Shown one piece after another: positions 10,341-21,689 of a stretch of 64,000 bases of DNA. Where the stretch lies: assembly GCA_944472135.2 (NCBI GenBank), contig CALYDD020000431.1, positions 1-64,000 on the forward strand. Reading direction: 5' to 3'. The notes beneath the pieces were generated by a model. That model was not told the origin of the DNA and searched no databases. It saw only the letters and a program-made list of their open reading frames with translations. Position 1 is the stretch's first letter, and each line of letters opens with the position of its first letter. This stretch comes from Trichobilharzia regenti (Eukaryota > Platyhelminthes > Trematoda > Strigeidida > Schistosomatidae). A program made the translations under genes and the position numbers.

Positions 10341-11062
10341 TCATTTATTTTAATTTGTTTTATTATCCACACATTTTCCTGGTAAGTAGTCGTCTGTCCT
10401 CTGACTGGAAACCATAGTAATGCAGCCGAGGGCTTCTGGGGAAGACTGCACAACAGGATAAGTAAGATAAACGATTCACAAGAACAGCTCATCTTCAATC
10501 ACCTTGGTGAATAAATGTAGAGAAACTAGTCTAACTTAGCAAATAATACTCCTCATTATAACTGGGACGTATTTATAAGCCATGTCAGAGAAAGATACTC
10601 TGTTTATAATGCGTTCTCATGCATTTTCTTGTAAATATACATCATTTTTAGTGCAAAAATCACGTATTTCTATGACTGGTCGGCTGAAGGTCACTCATAT
10701 GTTCGCATCTCTTGGGATGCCATTGTTGAACTTTGCTCATGAGTTAATATCATCGGTGAGTATTTGTCCTCACACATGTGACATGTGATCCCACTGATAA
10801 CGACTTTTCACTAGAACTTCACGTTAGTTGATTTATTTCAAGTTTTGATCACGAGCTGGGAAACCAGCAGGGTGTACCGGACAACCCTTTGACTGTTTTT
10901 CATTGAAACTTAATATTAAGTACACTGCGTCGGTGGCGTAGCGGTTAGGACGCACACTATTACTAATAATAATATAATAATAATAATTATCATCATCCCG
11001 TTTTTCTCCTAAACTGTATATCACTGTTCTGATATTTGCACATCATATGTTGACTTAGGTAC
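10341..11062. other. Region without a gene, with a truncated SINE head
   Basis: No coding sequence recognised. At 10928-10960 a partial tRNA-like head (GCGTCGGTGGCGTAGCGG) of SINE family A is followed by ATT/AAT repeats. Confidence 0.5.
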
Positions 11063-11300
11063 GTCGGTGGCACAGAGGTTAGGACGCTCGCCGACCATGC
11101 ATTTGGTCTGGCGTTCGATCCCCGGCTGACGCACTGCTTTACCTCGCTAAGCCAGGTATAAAAAGCTGGTCCAGAGAGAAGGTTGGCTATGGGGCTAGCA
11201 AACCCATCCTGTAAAAATAAAACACTGCTACAGAAACTTCAAACCTCTAGATTGAAGCCCTATGTTCCACTGGGAACGTGAAGGAATATAAAAAAATATA
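11063..11300 (+). mobile_element. tRNA-derived SINE with both ends of the RTE element
   Basis: Starts with a tRNA-like head (GTCGGTGGCACAGAGGTTAGG, B box near GGCGTTCGATCCCC). The body GGGCTAGCAAACCCATCC ... GCTACAGAAACTTCAA matches the 5' end of the RTE at 11788-11845, and it then passes directly to GAAGCCCTATGTTCCACT, the RTE 3' end seen at 22977-23010 (minus). The element therefore reads as tRNA head + RTE 5' leader + RTE 3' terminus, consistent with mobilisation by RTE machinery. Confidence 0.72.
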
Positions 11301-11787
11301 TATAATATTAAGGAAGTGGATCTTTCCCCCGCGATTTTCGATTAGTGTGCTACAATTGCTTAGTTACATGAAACTCTTATTTCTCTGGTGTTTCTGACCA
11401 CGAAGTTTTGGAAATTATTGCAATCCGTGTACTTTCGCACACTAAACCTGTGGATATAATCTTGTTGACTACTAATGCCTACAACTAACTGTTTGCCATT
11501 TTGGTGACTTTTTAACACTAACTCATATCTGTAATTGTATATATTGTTGGATTTATATGTTCAAGTTGGCCCAAGTCAGTGAGTCTATGGTTTTGTTATC
11601 ATTTTGGTTAACTGTGACATTTGTATTGTTGTTGTCGCTTGTTGCACTTTTTGCTGTGAATTATTTTCCTTTTGCTGGTGTTGTTGTGATTGTTTTATTC
11701 CCTGTATTACTTGTTTTCCGGTTTAAGGGGAGCAATCCACAAGGTCGCTTCTCTCTAAACTTTGTCTTAATGTAGTCATTCCTTTCT
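11301..11787 (+). other. Region upstream of an RTE copy; no recognised gene
   Basis: AT-rich. A 72-codon frame at 11557-11775 encodes a very hydrophobic peptide rich in Val, Leu and Phe; this may be chance coding of T-rich DNA, and it has no visible relative elsewhere in the window. Confidence 0.4.
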
Positions 11788-13593
11788 CAGGCGTGAGGCT
11801 AGCAACCCCACCCTGTAAACAAAGTTGCTACAGAAACTTCAGCACGATGAATCTCTTTGCACCAAAAGAAAAAATCTGTGTGGGGACATGGAATGTCCGC
11901 ACAATGTACCAGACTGGGAAAGCTGCCCGGATCGCAAACGAGATGAAAAGATACGGAATCCAAGTGCTGGGAATATGTGAAAGTAGATGGAACGGGAATG
12001 GACTCACCAAATTGTCAAAGGGTAAGTCAGTGATCTACTCCGGTCACCCAGAAGACAACCACACGCACACCGAAAGCGTGGCTATCATGACGTCACCAAC
12101 GGCAACAAAGGCCCTGATACTATGGGAGGCGATTTCGTCCAGGATAATGACCGCCAGATTCAACTCCAAAGGAAGGGAAGTGTCAATTATACAAAGCTAT
12201 GCAACTACAAACAACACAGACCTCAAAAAGAAACAAGAATTCTACAAACAACTACAGAAAACAATGGACAATACTCCAGCTGGTGACATTAAAATAATAA
12301 TGGAAGACATGATATATACTAAGTCGCATCATCCTGGAGAGAATTAAACAAGCCTGGATGCAGTACTTCGAACGGAACAAGCTGGATTCAGGAGAAGCAA
12401 AATATGTATTGATCAAATCGCCACACAACGGATCATCGTTGAACAAAGCTTGGAATGGCAGTCAACTCTCCACCTCACTCAACTTCATCGACTTTGAAAA
12501 GCCCTTCGATAGCTTAGCGTCGATCGAGAGGTCATTCCGCAACTACTTCGCTACTACGGGGTCCCATCGACAATTATACATCTCATCCAACAGTTGTACA
12601 ACAATGCTGCATTCCAAGTAATCCACAACGGAAACTCACGGAAGCCTTCGAAGTGAGGACGGCAGTGAGGCAAGGTAGGTTGCCTACTATCGCCAATCAT
12701 CCTCCTGATTGCAGTAGATTGGATAATGCGACTGACAGCGGCGGGAAATGAATGAGGAAACAGGCATAAAATGGACTCACACAAAAAGAGACTTGGAGGA
12801 TCTGGAATTCGCCAGCGATGATATATGTCTGATTTCCCACAAACTGGAAGATATACAATTGAAAAGCAACAAGCTGGCGATAGAAGAAGCATCCAGAGAA
12901 GATAGGACTTCAGGTGAACATAGATAAAACAGAGGTGATGAAGATTCCTGGCCAACACCAACATCAACAGCAGCAACAGACAACAATCAGCCAGCATAAA
13001 TGGGAGGAACCTGAAAGAAACAACCTCCTTTACCTACCTACCTAGCTGGGAAGCATCGTCTCAACTACAGGCACACGGAACTGATGAGCATGCCAAAACC
13101 AGAGTCAGGAAAGTAAGACAAGCTTCCATTACACTCAAGTCTGTGTGGAGGTCAACAGCCCCACTCAGAATCAAAAATAACATACGGATTTTCAACTCCA
13201 ATGTGAAGTCAGTCAGTGCTACTCAATATACGGATCAGAGAATTGGTTAGCGCATCATAAAGAGCATCTCAAACAAACTACAGACCTTCAATAACAGTTG
13301 TCTTCGCTCAATACCACTCAAGATCAGATGGCCGGCCGGCCGGCCAGAAAAGATCAGTAATGGTGAGGGATCTATGACAATGAGAAAACCAACCCAGCAG
13401 GAACCGATTGTGAAACAAATAGGCAGGAAGAAGTGGAGATGGATTGGCTGGCCATACTCTGAGGAAACAAGCCATCAAGTGACATCACTAGACAAGCCAT
13501 CGCTCGAGTGGAACCCGAAAAAGAAGCCGAGGCGAGCTGGTCATCAGTGCGAGAGTGACATGGAGGAGATCATGTGAAGGAAGAGGAGATGAA
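11788..13593 (+). pseudogene. RTE-like LINE, internally deleted and frame-broken
   Basis: The leader (GCTAGCAACCCCACCCTG) is followed by an ATG at 11847 and about 160 codons of apurinic-type endonuclease: VGTWNVRTM near the start, then CESRWNGNG and a degraded GDMN box reading MEDM. At about 12315 the sequence jumps from the endonuclease to the middle of the reverse transcriptase (ILSRIILERIKQA region), deleting roughly 1.3 kb relative to 22953-25853. The RT half is frame-shifted and carries an extra codon in the catalytic box (FASDD instead of FADD, about 12815) and a GGCC expansion at 13331. The 3' end is missing: homology stops near 13593. It cannot make a working protein. Confidence 0.85.
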
Positions 13594-14119
13594 ATACTCT
13601 CCTACTACCTGTATAAATCAAAACGATCACGGGAAGTAACACGTTTTAATTTTCATCTCTAAGAAAATGTACAAGGGTTGTGCTTGCCTGGTTATTTGAC
13701 TAAAATTTAAGACTTTCTTCCTCTCTATTCAATACAGCTTTTCACAAATCATTAACTCCCTTTCTCACTCGCTCACTCTAATCTGCTGACATTTAAAACA
13801 GCCTTTAAGGCTTGATTAATTTCTCATGCTTGTGAAATAACAGATAAGAAGAAAAAATACTCCATGTAACCTTATCATAATTTTAGTGTGAAAATTTATC
13901 ACTCCATGTTCGAGAATGTTACACTAAAGGATAAACAGAAGGGAAATTGATGAATACATTTCAGAAAAAAAAAATCAAAACAGGAATTTTCTAATCAACA
14001 AGAAGAGAACAATAAGATGCTGTTAGGGAATAAAACGTGGGATGGTGTTGACGTGAGGTGGAGGGTTATTTTGATGATATTTTATTCTGATATATTTATC
14101 CTTCTTGATTTATTTGTTC
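13594..14119. other. Region without a recognised gene
   Basis: AT-rich; nothing recognised between the broken RTE and the inverted-repeat PLE. Confidence 0.5.
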
Positions 14120-14646
14120 AAAAATGTGATGTATTAGCGCTATACATTTCGAACAATCTGATCACACATTTACTTGTCAAGTCAATATATATAGAAAGGT
14201 TAAATTAAACAAAGTGAGAGAAAACGGAATTAAGAATAATTAACACAAACGTTTGGTAATCCAATCAAATAAGGATTACCAAGGTAGGTTAAGAGTAATG
14301 ACAAACTGTTTTTGAATACACAAGGGGGGCTTAAGTCTATGAATAGCTATAGCCTCTGCGTATTTCAATAAACGCCCTTGACCGTTTTTATAGATGACCT
14401 TAAAGGCTGAGTTAACATCAATCTTATGGTTCATCTCGATTAGATGTTTAGCTATAGAAGAATTTGGTAGTCTGCCACCTGCATCTATTAGCTTGTCACA
14501 ATTCATCTGTTTTTCTAACCATTTTGGGATATGCTCTCCCACCCTCACGTGCAAAGCGCGATTACTCCTCCCTATGTATGTATGTCCACACACACACGAA
14601 AATTGGTAAATTGTATGGGATGTGATATAATCACTTGTGCACTTTT
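14120..14646 (-). repeat. Left inverted arm of the PLE
   Basis: Inverted copy of 15303-15829. On the minus strand it encodes the same 105-residue GIY-YIG C-terminal region (14276-14593). Confidence 0.92.
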
Positions 14647-15673
14647 AGGACCTTTGTTAGCGGACGTGTATATGTCTTATGTTGAAAACTTATCCCTTGA
14701 TTTAATTTCAAAATTGCCTTTTTATAGGAGATATGTAGATGATATCATTTTGATATGTGACGATCATGAAGATGCGAGTCGCCTATTAGACAGACTTAAC
14801 TCTGTACAAAATCATATCAGTCTTACATGTGAGGAAGAAAGTCGCAACCAGCTATCATTTTTAGACATACTTCTGAGTCGAAGAGATGATGGCTCAATAA
14901 GACGGTCTATCTACAGAAAGCCCACTTGGACAGGGCAATACCTTAATTTTCACAGCTTCTGTCCATTACAGTATAAGAGGGGCTTGGTGAAGTGCCTATT
15001 CAAGAGGATTCAGCGTATTTGCACGGCTGATGTTATGGACAGAGAAAACGAAATATTAATGGATACTCTTGTTAAAAACGGATATCCTTTGAAATTTTTA
15101 AACAGGTGTAGAAGTCAACTAGCCTCTAAACCTACAATCCATACCGTCCCTAAGAAAAAGGTTTTTATCAAATTACCATATAACGGGGAAATAAACAGTA
15201 GGATTGTGAGACAAAGGTTGAATTCAATCATCCGTAGGACCTACTATGCTGCCCAGCTTGTAATTGTGGAAAAAGCCAAAAATATGCTTCACTGTAAACC
15301 TCAAAAGTGCACAAGTGATTATATCACATCCCATACAATTTACCAATTTTCGTGTGTGTGTGGACATACATACATAGGGAGGAGTAATCGCGCTTTGCAC
15401 GTAAGGGTGGGAGAGCATATCCCAAAATGGTTAGAAAAACAGATGAATTGTGACAAGCTAATAGATGCAGGTGGCAGACTACCAAATTCTTCTATAGCTA
15501 AACATCTAATCGAGATGAACCATAAGATTGATGTTAACTCAGCCTTTAAGGTCATCTATAAAAACGGTCAAGGGCGTTTATTGAAATACGCAGAGGCTAT
15601 AGCTATTCATAGACTTAAGCCCCCCTTGTGTATTCAAAAACAGTTTGTCATTACTCTTAACCTACCTTGGTAA
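14647..15673 (+). CDS. PLE reverse transcriptase (C-terminal part) fused to GIY-YIG endonuclease
   Basis: Open through RT palm and endonuclease. The segment opens with GPLLADVYMSYVE, then the catalytic box RYVDDIILI, the FLDILLSRRDDGSIRRSIYRKPT stretch typical of PLE thumbs, a linker, and a GIY-YIG-type domain seen as TIYQFSCVCGHTYIGRSNRA, ending in LNLPW. PLEs use RT with this endonuclease for target-primed reverse transcription. The frame stays open upstream to an ATG at 14531, but those 38 codons are antisense of the endonuclease in the inverted arm, so the apparent start is an artefact of the rearrangement. Fingers and N-terminus are missing; the fragment itself has no stop codon. Confidence 0.85.
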
Positions 15674-15829
15674 TCCTTATTTGATTGGATTACCAAACGT
15701 TTGTGTTAATTATTCTTAATTCCGTTTTCTCTCACTTTGTTTAATTTAACCTTTCTATATATATTGACTTGACAAGTAAATGTGTGATCAGATTGTTCGA
15801 AATGTATAGCGCTAATACATCACATTTTT
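15303..15829 (+). repeat. Right inverted arm of the PLE
   Basis: Contains the GIY-YIG coding end and about 155 bases of 3' untranslated sequence; complement of 14120-14646. Confidence 0.92.
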
Positions 15830-16139
15830 CAGACAGTCTCCGTCTTCTAATAACGCTATCAAAATTTATAAAAGGGACTAATTGTTTTAAATTATTTCTT
15901 CAAGTTTATCTATAATTTTTAATTGAATCAATATTTAGTGGGGAAAAATAATTAGCAAGACATCCATCGAGAACAGCATAAGAGAAAAGGTAGAAAAGAA
16001 GGGAGAAGGCCCGTGAAATGTCAGTTTTCTAATTGTAAAAGCGTACAAAATAAATAACAAGTTGATTTAACGTATTTTGATTTTGTTCACCGTCTAGTTA
16101 ATATATATATATATAAGCGAGATAAGAAGATTCTAACAG
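15830..16139. other. Region without a recognised gene
   Basis: AT-rich, with a short (TA)n at about 16100-16113. Nothing recognised. Confidence 0.5.
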
Positions 16140-16455
16140 ATTTGGACTTGACAGAGAAATGATATTTAATGTCATACAAAGTCGAAGGCCTAGACGAGAA
16201 AGCCAACAACACTGGCAGTGAAGACAGGACTTCAAGTGAGCAAGTGAGAAACTATGGGACTGATGAAGATACCTAACTGACAGCAACAACAAAGACCAAC
16301 TATAATCAACAGGGAAATTTCAAAGAGGTCACCTCTACCACTTATCTAGCAGGCGGAATGCATCAGGATGTTAAAGTCAGCCAGAATAAGGGAAGCAGGA
16401 AAAACTTTCATTTACCTGAAATCATTGTAGAAGTGTATCAACAGAAGACAAGGGC
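16140..16455 (+). pseudogene. Second RTE-like family, fragment 5' of a SINE insertion
   Basis: Weak but collinear similarity to the RTE region between the catalytic box and the C-terminus: GGACTTCAAGTGA, ATGAAGATACCT, a CAACA-rich run, then TTTCAAAGAGGTCACC ... ACTTATCTAG. Several stops. It appears to continue at 17291 after a palindromic SINE composite. Confidence 0.6.
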
Positions 16456-16739
16456 CAGGCAACAGATCGTTTATTAAGGAAATCAACACACATATTTATA
16501 GATTTTCGTGTACATATTATAGTTTATTGTTAGAAGAAGAACACAGTCTTCTGATTGGTTGTTTCTCACAGAAAGTTAACCTTGCATCTCTTTGTGGATG
16601 TTTCTTGAATGTTAGATCATCTATATGTTAACTGTATCCACCTACGCAAAGCCTTTCATCTCATTTTTCTCACGACCAATATTAGGGACACATATATTGA
16701 CGTAAATTACTGTCCACCAAGTTTGGCTAACAGCCAGCT
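16456..16739. other. Region without a recognised gene
   Basis: Lies between the RTE fragment and the SINE composite. Contains CTGATTGGTTG; nothing recognised. Confidence 0.4.
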
Positions 16740-17290
16740 CTCACCACAGAAGTCTGCTATTCTCACCATTGAATACCAGCCCCAGGGAGTACTGGACAGC
16801 TGTTTCATCTAACTATCATGGGAATCATTGGCAGTACGCATCCACAGGGTGTGGTTCGGACCCAGGAACTTCCGGTTACAAGGCAAGCTGGCTCGTATAG
16901 CATTCAGCCACTGGGACTCGATTCAATGGTTCATGAATTCTTACTCCTACCAAGAAAGTCGTGACCAGTGAGGTTCATCCAGTCAAGTGTGAGAATGGAT
17001 GTTTCACCAATGACATTGGTTGGCGTCGCGCTAAATCACAAATTGGTAGAAGTTAGAATTCATGGGCCGGCCGCTGAATCGGGTCCCAGTGGCTGAATGG
17101 TATACGAGCCAGCTTGTCTTGTAACCAGAAGGTCCTGGTTCCAAACCTCACTTTGTGTGTGCGTACTGCCGATAATTCCCAAATTAGTTAGATGAAACAA
17201 CTGTCCAGTACTCCCCGTGGCTGGTTTTCAATGCTTCTCTAATCGATATCAATCCGTGGTCAACTCGTGAAAGCAAAACTAATCCTTACA
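16740..17290. mobile_element. Palindromic composite of two head-to-head tRNA-like SINE arms (family B), copy 1
   Basis: Two inverted arms (about 16740-16965 minus and 17039-17290 plus) flank a ~75-base centre. Each arm has a tRNA-like head facing the centre; the plus arm reads A box TGGCTGAATGG and B box GGTTCCAAACC, both matching Pol III consensus. Outer ends are also inverted (CTAATCCTTACAAACCAA at the right end). The same layout with a related centre recurs at 41745-42300, so the composite is itself the repeated unit. It splits an RTE pseudogene (16140-16455 / 17291-17770). Confidence 0.75.
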
Positions 17291-17770
17291 AACCAACTAT
17301 AGAAAATAATTCGGATTATCGACACCAGTATCAAGTCCGTCAGTTGTTCTCTATGGCCAAGAAACTACTTGACTAGCCATCAAAAGCATTTCCAACGGAC
17401 CACTACAGGCTTTCATCAACAACTGCCTCCACTGACTGCATACTGATGATGAGATGGCTGCAAAGGATTGAAAACAAGAAACTCTGAGAACTAGCCAATC
17501 AAGAAGCCTATTGCTTAACAAATATTCACAGGAAAATGGAGATGGATTGGACATATGCTGAGGAGACCGTTAGGTGATATCTCACGCCAGGCTGCCATTC
17601 GAGTGAAACCGAAATGGGAAATAACAAGTTGGTCATCCAACGGCAACATGGATGAAATCATGTGAGGAAGAGTTGACAGCCTATGGGGAATCATGGGGCC
17701 AGGTAAAGAGGATTCCAGAGAACAGGACAGAGTGGAGATCCGTTGTTCTACTCCGAAACAATGGAAATAA
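17291..17770 (+). pseudogene. Second RTE-like family, C-terminal fragment
   Basis: Broken frames with conserved RTE C-terminal features: a FINNCL-like stretch, then KMEMDW / WRWIGHMLRRP-type sequence, and a terminal GNMDEIM-like motif corresponding to the C-terminus of the RTE at 22977-23786. Ends in a short ATAACAATAATCC tail. Confidence 0.7.
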
Positions 17771-19905
17771 CAATAATCCTCAGAAATGAAAAAATTCACT
17801 CATATTTATTCAGATTTAAAAACAATCAGTTTTTACAAAAACATTTAAAATTTTGTATTTACAACAAGATGGACGAAAACACATACACTGTGAGCTTTTC
17901 ATTTCTTCAGTGTTATTTATGTGAAAACTGAATATCATCAATAAGACACATACAGCAGTTTACAAGTAAGTATTGGGTTGGTAGAGACAGAATTCAGGGA
18001 TTTTCATGCAGATTGATATAAGCTAAATGACCATTGAAAATCAGGTGGGTTGGTGGGGGGGAGGGGGTGATTCCATCGAACAGTTGTTGTATTTATTGGG
18101 TTTAGGGACTGACGCTTCAGCAGTGCACACCTATATACATAAGGGGGCGACGGGGGGAGATAGCTGTCTATTACTCCATAGTTTTTAGTGATTCCCTGAC
18201 TAGTCTCAGTTAGTGATATGTAATTATCTGGAAATGTAGTTTAGTGGTCAAAACGAAGCAAAAAAAAACTATCAATCATTCAGCTTTTAAACCTCTAAAA
18301 GATACAAGTAAAAGGCATTCTGAACAACTTTAGTTTGACTGTAAAACACTGAGAAAAGCATAAAACAAAACACTGTTTACATTGTCTCTGCAAAAAAGAA
18401 GTGACTGTTTCAGTCAGACTCATAAATGACAGAGGGGATGAACCCCCTAATTTTGGGTTTCTTCACATTCAGTGGAACTAAGGTGTTGTTGGAATGTGCG
18501 GTAGTCTTCGCAAGAAACCAAGATAAAAAGGGGGAAAGTCGACCTTCTCGTGCGGTTGTTGCATACATATTTGTATTATTATTATTATTATATCCTTTAA
18601 TTCCTAGAGGAACATAGGGCTTCAGCTGCGCGTCTCCATTGCCTTCGGTTTTCTGCCAACTTTTTCACCCCGCTCCAAGTCTCCCCACATGATTTCATCT
18701 CCTCTTCCTTCACATGACCTCCTCCATGTCACCCTCGCACTGACGAACAACTCGCCGCTTACCTTCGGCCTGGTTCCACTCGAGCGATGGCTTGTCTAGT
18801 GATGTCACTTGATGGCTTGTTTCCTCAGAGTATGGTCAGCCAATCCATCTCCACTTCTTCCTGCCTATTTGTTTCACAATCGGTTCCTGCTGGGTTGGTT
18901 TTCTCATTGTCATAGATCCCTGTTGATGATCTTTTCTGGCCGGCCGGCCGGCCATTTGATCTTGAGTGGTATTGAGCGAGGACAACTGTTATTGAAGGTA
19001 TGTGGTTTGTTTGAGATGCTCTTTATGATGCGCTAACCAATTCTCTGATCCGTATATTGAGTAGCACTGACTGACTTCACATTGGAGTTGAAAATCCGGA
19101 TGTTATTTTTGATTCTGAGTGGGGCTGTTGACCTCCACACAGACTTGAGTGTAATGGAAGCTTGTCTTGCTTTCCTGATTCTGGTTTTGGCATGCTCATC
19201 AGTTCCGTGTGCCTGTAGTTGAGACGATGCTTCCCAGCTAGGTAGGTAGGTGAGTAGGTAGGTAGGTAGGTAAAGGAGGTTGTTTCTTTCAGGTTCTTCC
19301 CATTTATGCTGGCTGATTGTTGTCTGTTGCTGCTGTTGATGTTGGTGTTGGCCAGGAATCTTCATCACCTCTGTTTTATCTATGTTCACCTGAAGTCCTA
19401 TCTTCTCTGGGTGCTTCTTCTATCGCCAGCTTGTTGCTTTTCACTTGTATATCTTCCAGTTTGTGGGAAATCAGACATATATCATCGCTGGCGAATTCCA
19501 GATCCTCCAAGTCTCTTTTTGTGTGAGTCCATTTTATGCCTGTTTCCTCATTCATTTCCCGCCGCTGTCAGTCGCATTATCCAATCTACTGCAATCAGGA
19601 GGATGATTGGCGATAGTAGGCAACCTGCCTTGCCTCACTCCCGTCCTCACTTCGAAGGCTTTCGTGAGTTTCCCGTTGTGGATTACTTGGAATGCAGCAT
19701 TGTCGTACAACTGTTGGATGAGATGTATAATTGTCGATGGGACCCCGTAGTAGCGAAGTAGTTTCCAAATGACCTCTCGATCGACGCTAAGCTATCGAAG
19801 GGCTTTTCAAAGTCGATGAAGTTGAGTGAGGTGGAGAGTTGACTGCCATTCCAAGCTTTGTTCAATGATGATCCGTAGTGTGGCGATTCGGTCAATGCAT
19901 GATTT
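17691..19905 (-). repeat. 2.2-kb inverted repeat, arm 1 of unit 1
   Basis: Reverse complement of about 28575-30789. The arm includes the RTE remnant (18573-19905) and about 880 bases of flanking DNA that carries no gene and has homopolymer G or C runs of different length in each copy. Flanks are included in the repeat, so the arms arose by DNA duplication with inversion rather than by two insertions. Confidence 0.9.
18573..19905 (-). pseudogene. 5'-truncated, decayed RTE-like LINE
   Basis: Minus strand; begins in the middle of the reverse transcriptase and ends with the RTE 3' terminus TCTAGGAATTAAAGGATATA plus a TAATAA tail. Shares with the copies at 12358, 28570, 36157 and 50985 the same lesions: an extra codon in the FADD box, the 16-bp GGCCGGCCGGCCGGCC run, a CTAC/GTAG expansion, and an insertion in FEKAFDSVDRE. 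Long open frames on the opposite strand are by-products. Confidence 0.85.
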
Positions 19906-21665
19906 GATACGTATTTGTAAACTCACTTAACTTAGTTAGCAAGGGGAACTGTGATTATATTGTCTGCCATCGTACTTTCCATTGCAGGTGAAATCAATAT
20001 TAGGCTAATCGCCCAAATAGCCTTATCTTTTTTGGAAGCATGTCAGTGCTTCTGAAGTTTTTCACCTGTATAATAATCGATTTCACAAATTACCAAGTTC
20101 TACTGCAATTTCACTAAGTCAAACGTATTTTCTCCTGATATATTTGCCTATCAAATAATCCTCACTACATAAGTGATATATAGTCAGATATTTATGGTGA
20201 GACTGGATCAAGATAGTCTGAATATTTTCGTTTATTCCAGTCCGGCCTCCAGGGTACTGCTGAGATCCATACAGTTCTCCAGACCTATAAATCCTCCACA
20301 TCAATCACTGGTCCCACACATCTCTGGTCCTACCTCAAACGTCGATTGTCCAGGTTACTAACGCAGTAGCTATCAATGATCATTGATGATACCTCCCTCA
20401 GCTTTCTGGCCTTATGCTGCTTGACATTTCGTCATATCTTGTTCGCATAAGCAACACCTGTGCCAGGGTTGTACTAATGATGGACATAACGACGGTTATA
20501 GCCAACAAGACAAACAACGACCATCCTCGACAAGTCGCTGTCCACAGTCAGCACCTGCTGGGCGAAAATTCGTCAAACTTTGGACTCTGCGTCTCCATGA
20601 TAGAGCTATACCTGTTTCTCAATCAATGAGACGTGTGCTGTTTGCTTCATCACCACAAGTTGATACCGGAATTCTCCCGTCTCGAAAAGCAAGATGTTCA
20701 CAAGCGCGCCACACCTTCTTGTGGTCTGATTAAGAGGAGGCCATGTATGCTCCGGATATTCCAGTAGACAACAGACTACTCCCTCGATATCGGTCAGCCA
20801 GATGCAGATAATAGACAGTGCAGCTCTAGGCTGATTCCAAGGGCGACAAGCCTTTTCTGAACAAGGAGGTGATATTTAGCCAGAGGTGCTACATATCTAT
20901 GATGAGATTCGATCAAAGTCAGCCTGGATATTTCCATTCACGCCTATATCCTTGGCTGGCGAATATCTTTTTATATACGTCCAAACCAAGTTCACTCTTC
21001 AAATTCTGAAAAAATTGCCCACTAGGTCAACATCAATATGAATATTTTTGCTCGCATTCTTAGATCAGGGTAGTCCAAATATTTTCGTTTATTACAGTCA
21101 GGAGACGAGAGTGGTCCTGAAACTAATGCAGTTTGATAGACCTCTCAAAACTCTAGCATCAGTCTCTGGTCCTACCTCAAAAGTCCACTATCCCAGTGAC
21201 TCACGCAATAGAAATCGACCCCCTTAGATGAAACATCCATCAGCTTGCTGGTTTTATGCTGACTGGAGTTTCGCCATTTCTTGTCCATATAAGCAACACC
21301 AATATAAAGCTGAAATAATATTGGATACAACGACGGTCACAAAAGCCATCCTCAACAAGTCGTCGTTCCCAAAAATTCGTCAGAGTTCGAACTCTACGTC
21401 TCCAAGATGGTGGCACGCCTGTTTCCCAACCAAACGGACCTGTGCTATGTGATTCTTCACCATGAATTGACGCCAAAATCTCCTGTTTAGAAAAGCAACA
21501 TGTTCTAAAGCGCGCCACAGACTCTCGCACTCTGATAGTGAGGAAGCCGTGAATGCTTCGGACTTCCCAGGAAATAAATGTCCATCCGATCGGTGTCGGT
21601 CAGCCGAGTACAGATATCAGACAGTGCGGCTCCAAACTAACCCCAAGGGCAAAGAGTCTTTTCTA
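19906..21665 (+). repeat. Two diverged direct repeats (~0.65 kb each), no gene
   Basis: About 20190-20870 and 21050-21665 are alignable (for example ATAAGCAACACC at 20448 and 21291; GACAGTGC(A/G)GCTC at 20815 and 21622). Related starts GAGA(C/T)T(G/C)GATCAA occur at 20203, 20905 and 21920. Identity and origin are unknown; no coding sequence recognised. Duplicated in unit 2 at about 37490-39250. Confidence 0.6.
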
Positions 21666-21689
21666 ATAAATTTAATTAATTAATTTTTT

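Larger units (their letters stand above)
14120..15829 (+). mobile_element. Penelope-like element flanked by inverted copies of its own 3' end
   Basis: Left arm 14120-14646 and right arm 15303-15829 are 527-bp inverted complements with only a few mismatches and no net length difference; the 656-bp centre holds the end of the reverse transcriptase. The right arm is the normal 3' part of a PLE (GIY-YIG domain, stop, 3' untranslated region); the left arm is the same segment inverted. Inverted and partially duplicated copies are typical of Penelope-type insertions. The 5' part of the RT is absent. Confidence 0.85.

Noticed and set aside
13331..13346. GGCC runs as a CpG-type or regulatory element
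   Set aside because: They are an expansion within dead RTE copies and correspond to a single GGCC in the reference copy.
14531..14646. Apparent N-terminus of the PLE protein
   Set aside because: These codons are the antisense of the endonuclease in the inverted arm, joined in frame by chance.
15768..15802. Possible hammerhead in the 3' region of the PLE at 14120-15829, and a similar stretch at 42425-42470(-)
   Set aside because: A TTGACAA-like core and GAAA are present, but stem II does not pair well in either copy.
18426..18617. 63-codon frame repeated in all four inverted-repeat arms (for example 29867-30055 minus)
   Set aside because: It overlaps the RTE tail and flanking non-coding DNA; no codon structure or known domain.
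19306..19761. A 151-codon open frame conserved at 12554-12997(-), 28731-29186(-), 36892-37347(+) and 51135-51587(-)
   Set aside because: It is antisense to the decayed RTE reverse-transcriptase region in every copy; conservation reflects duplication of the element, not selection on this frame.
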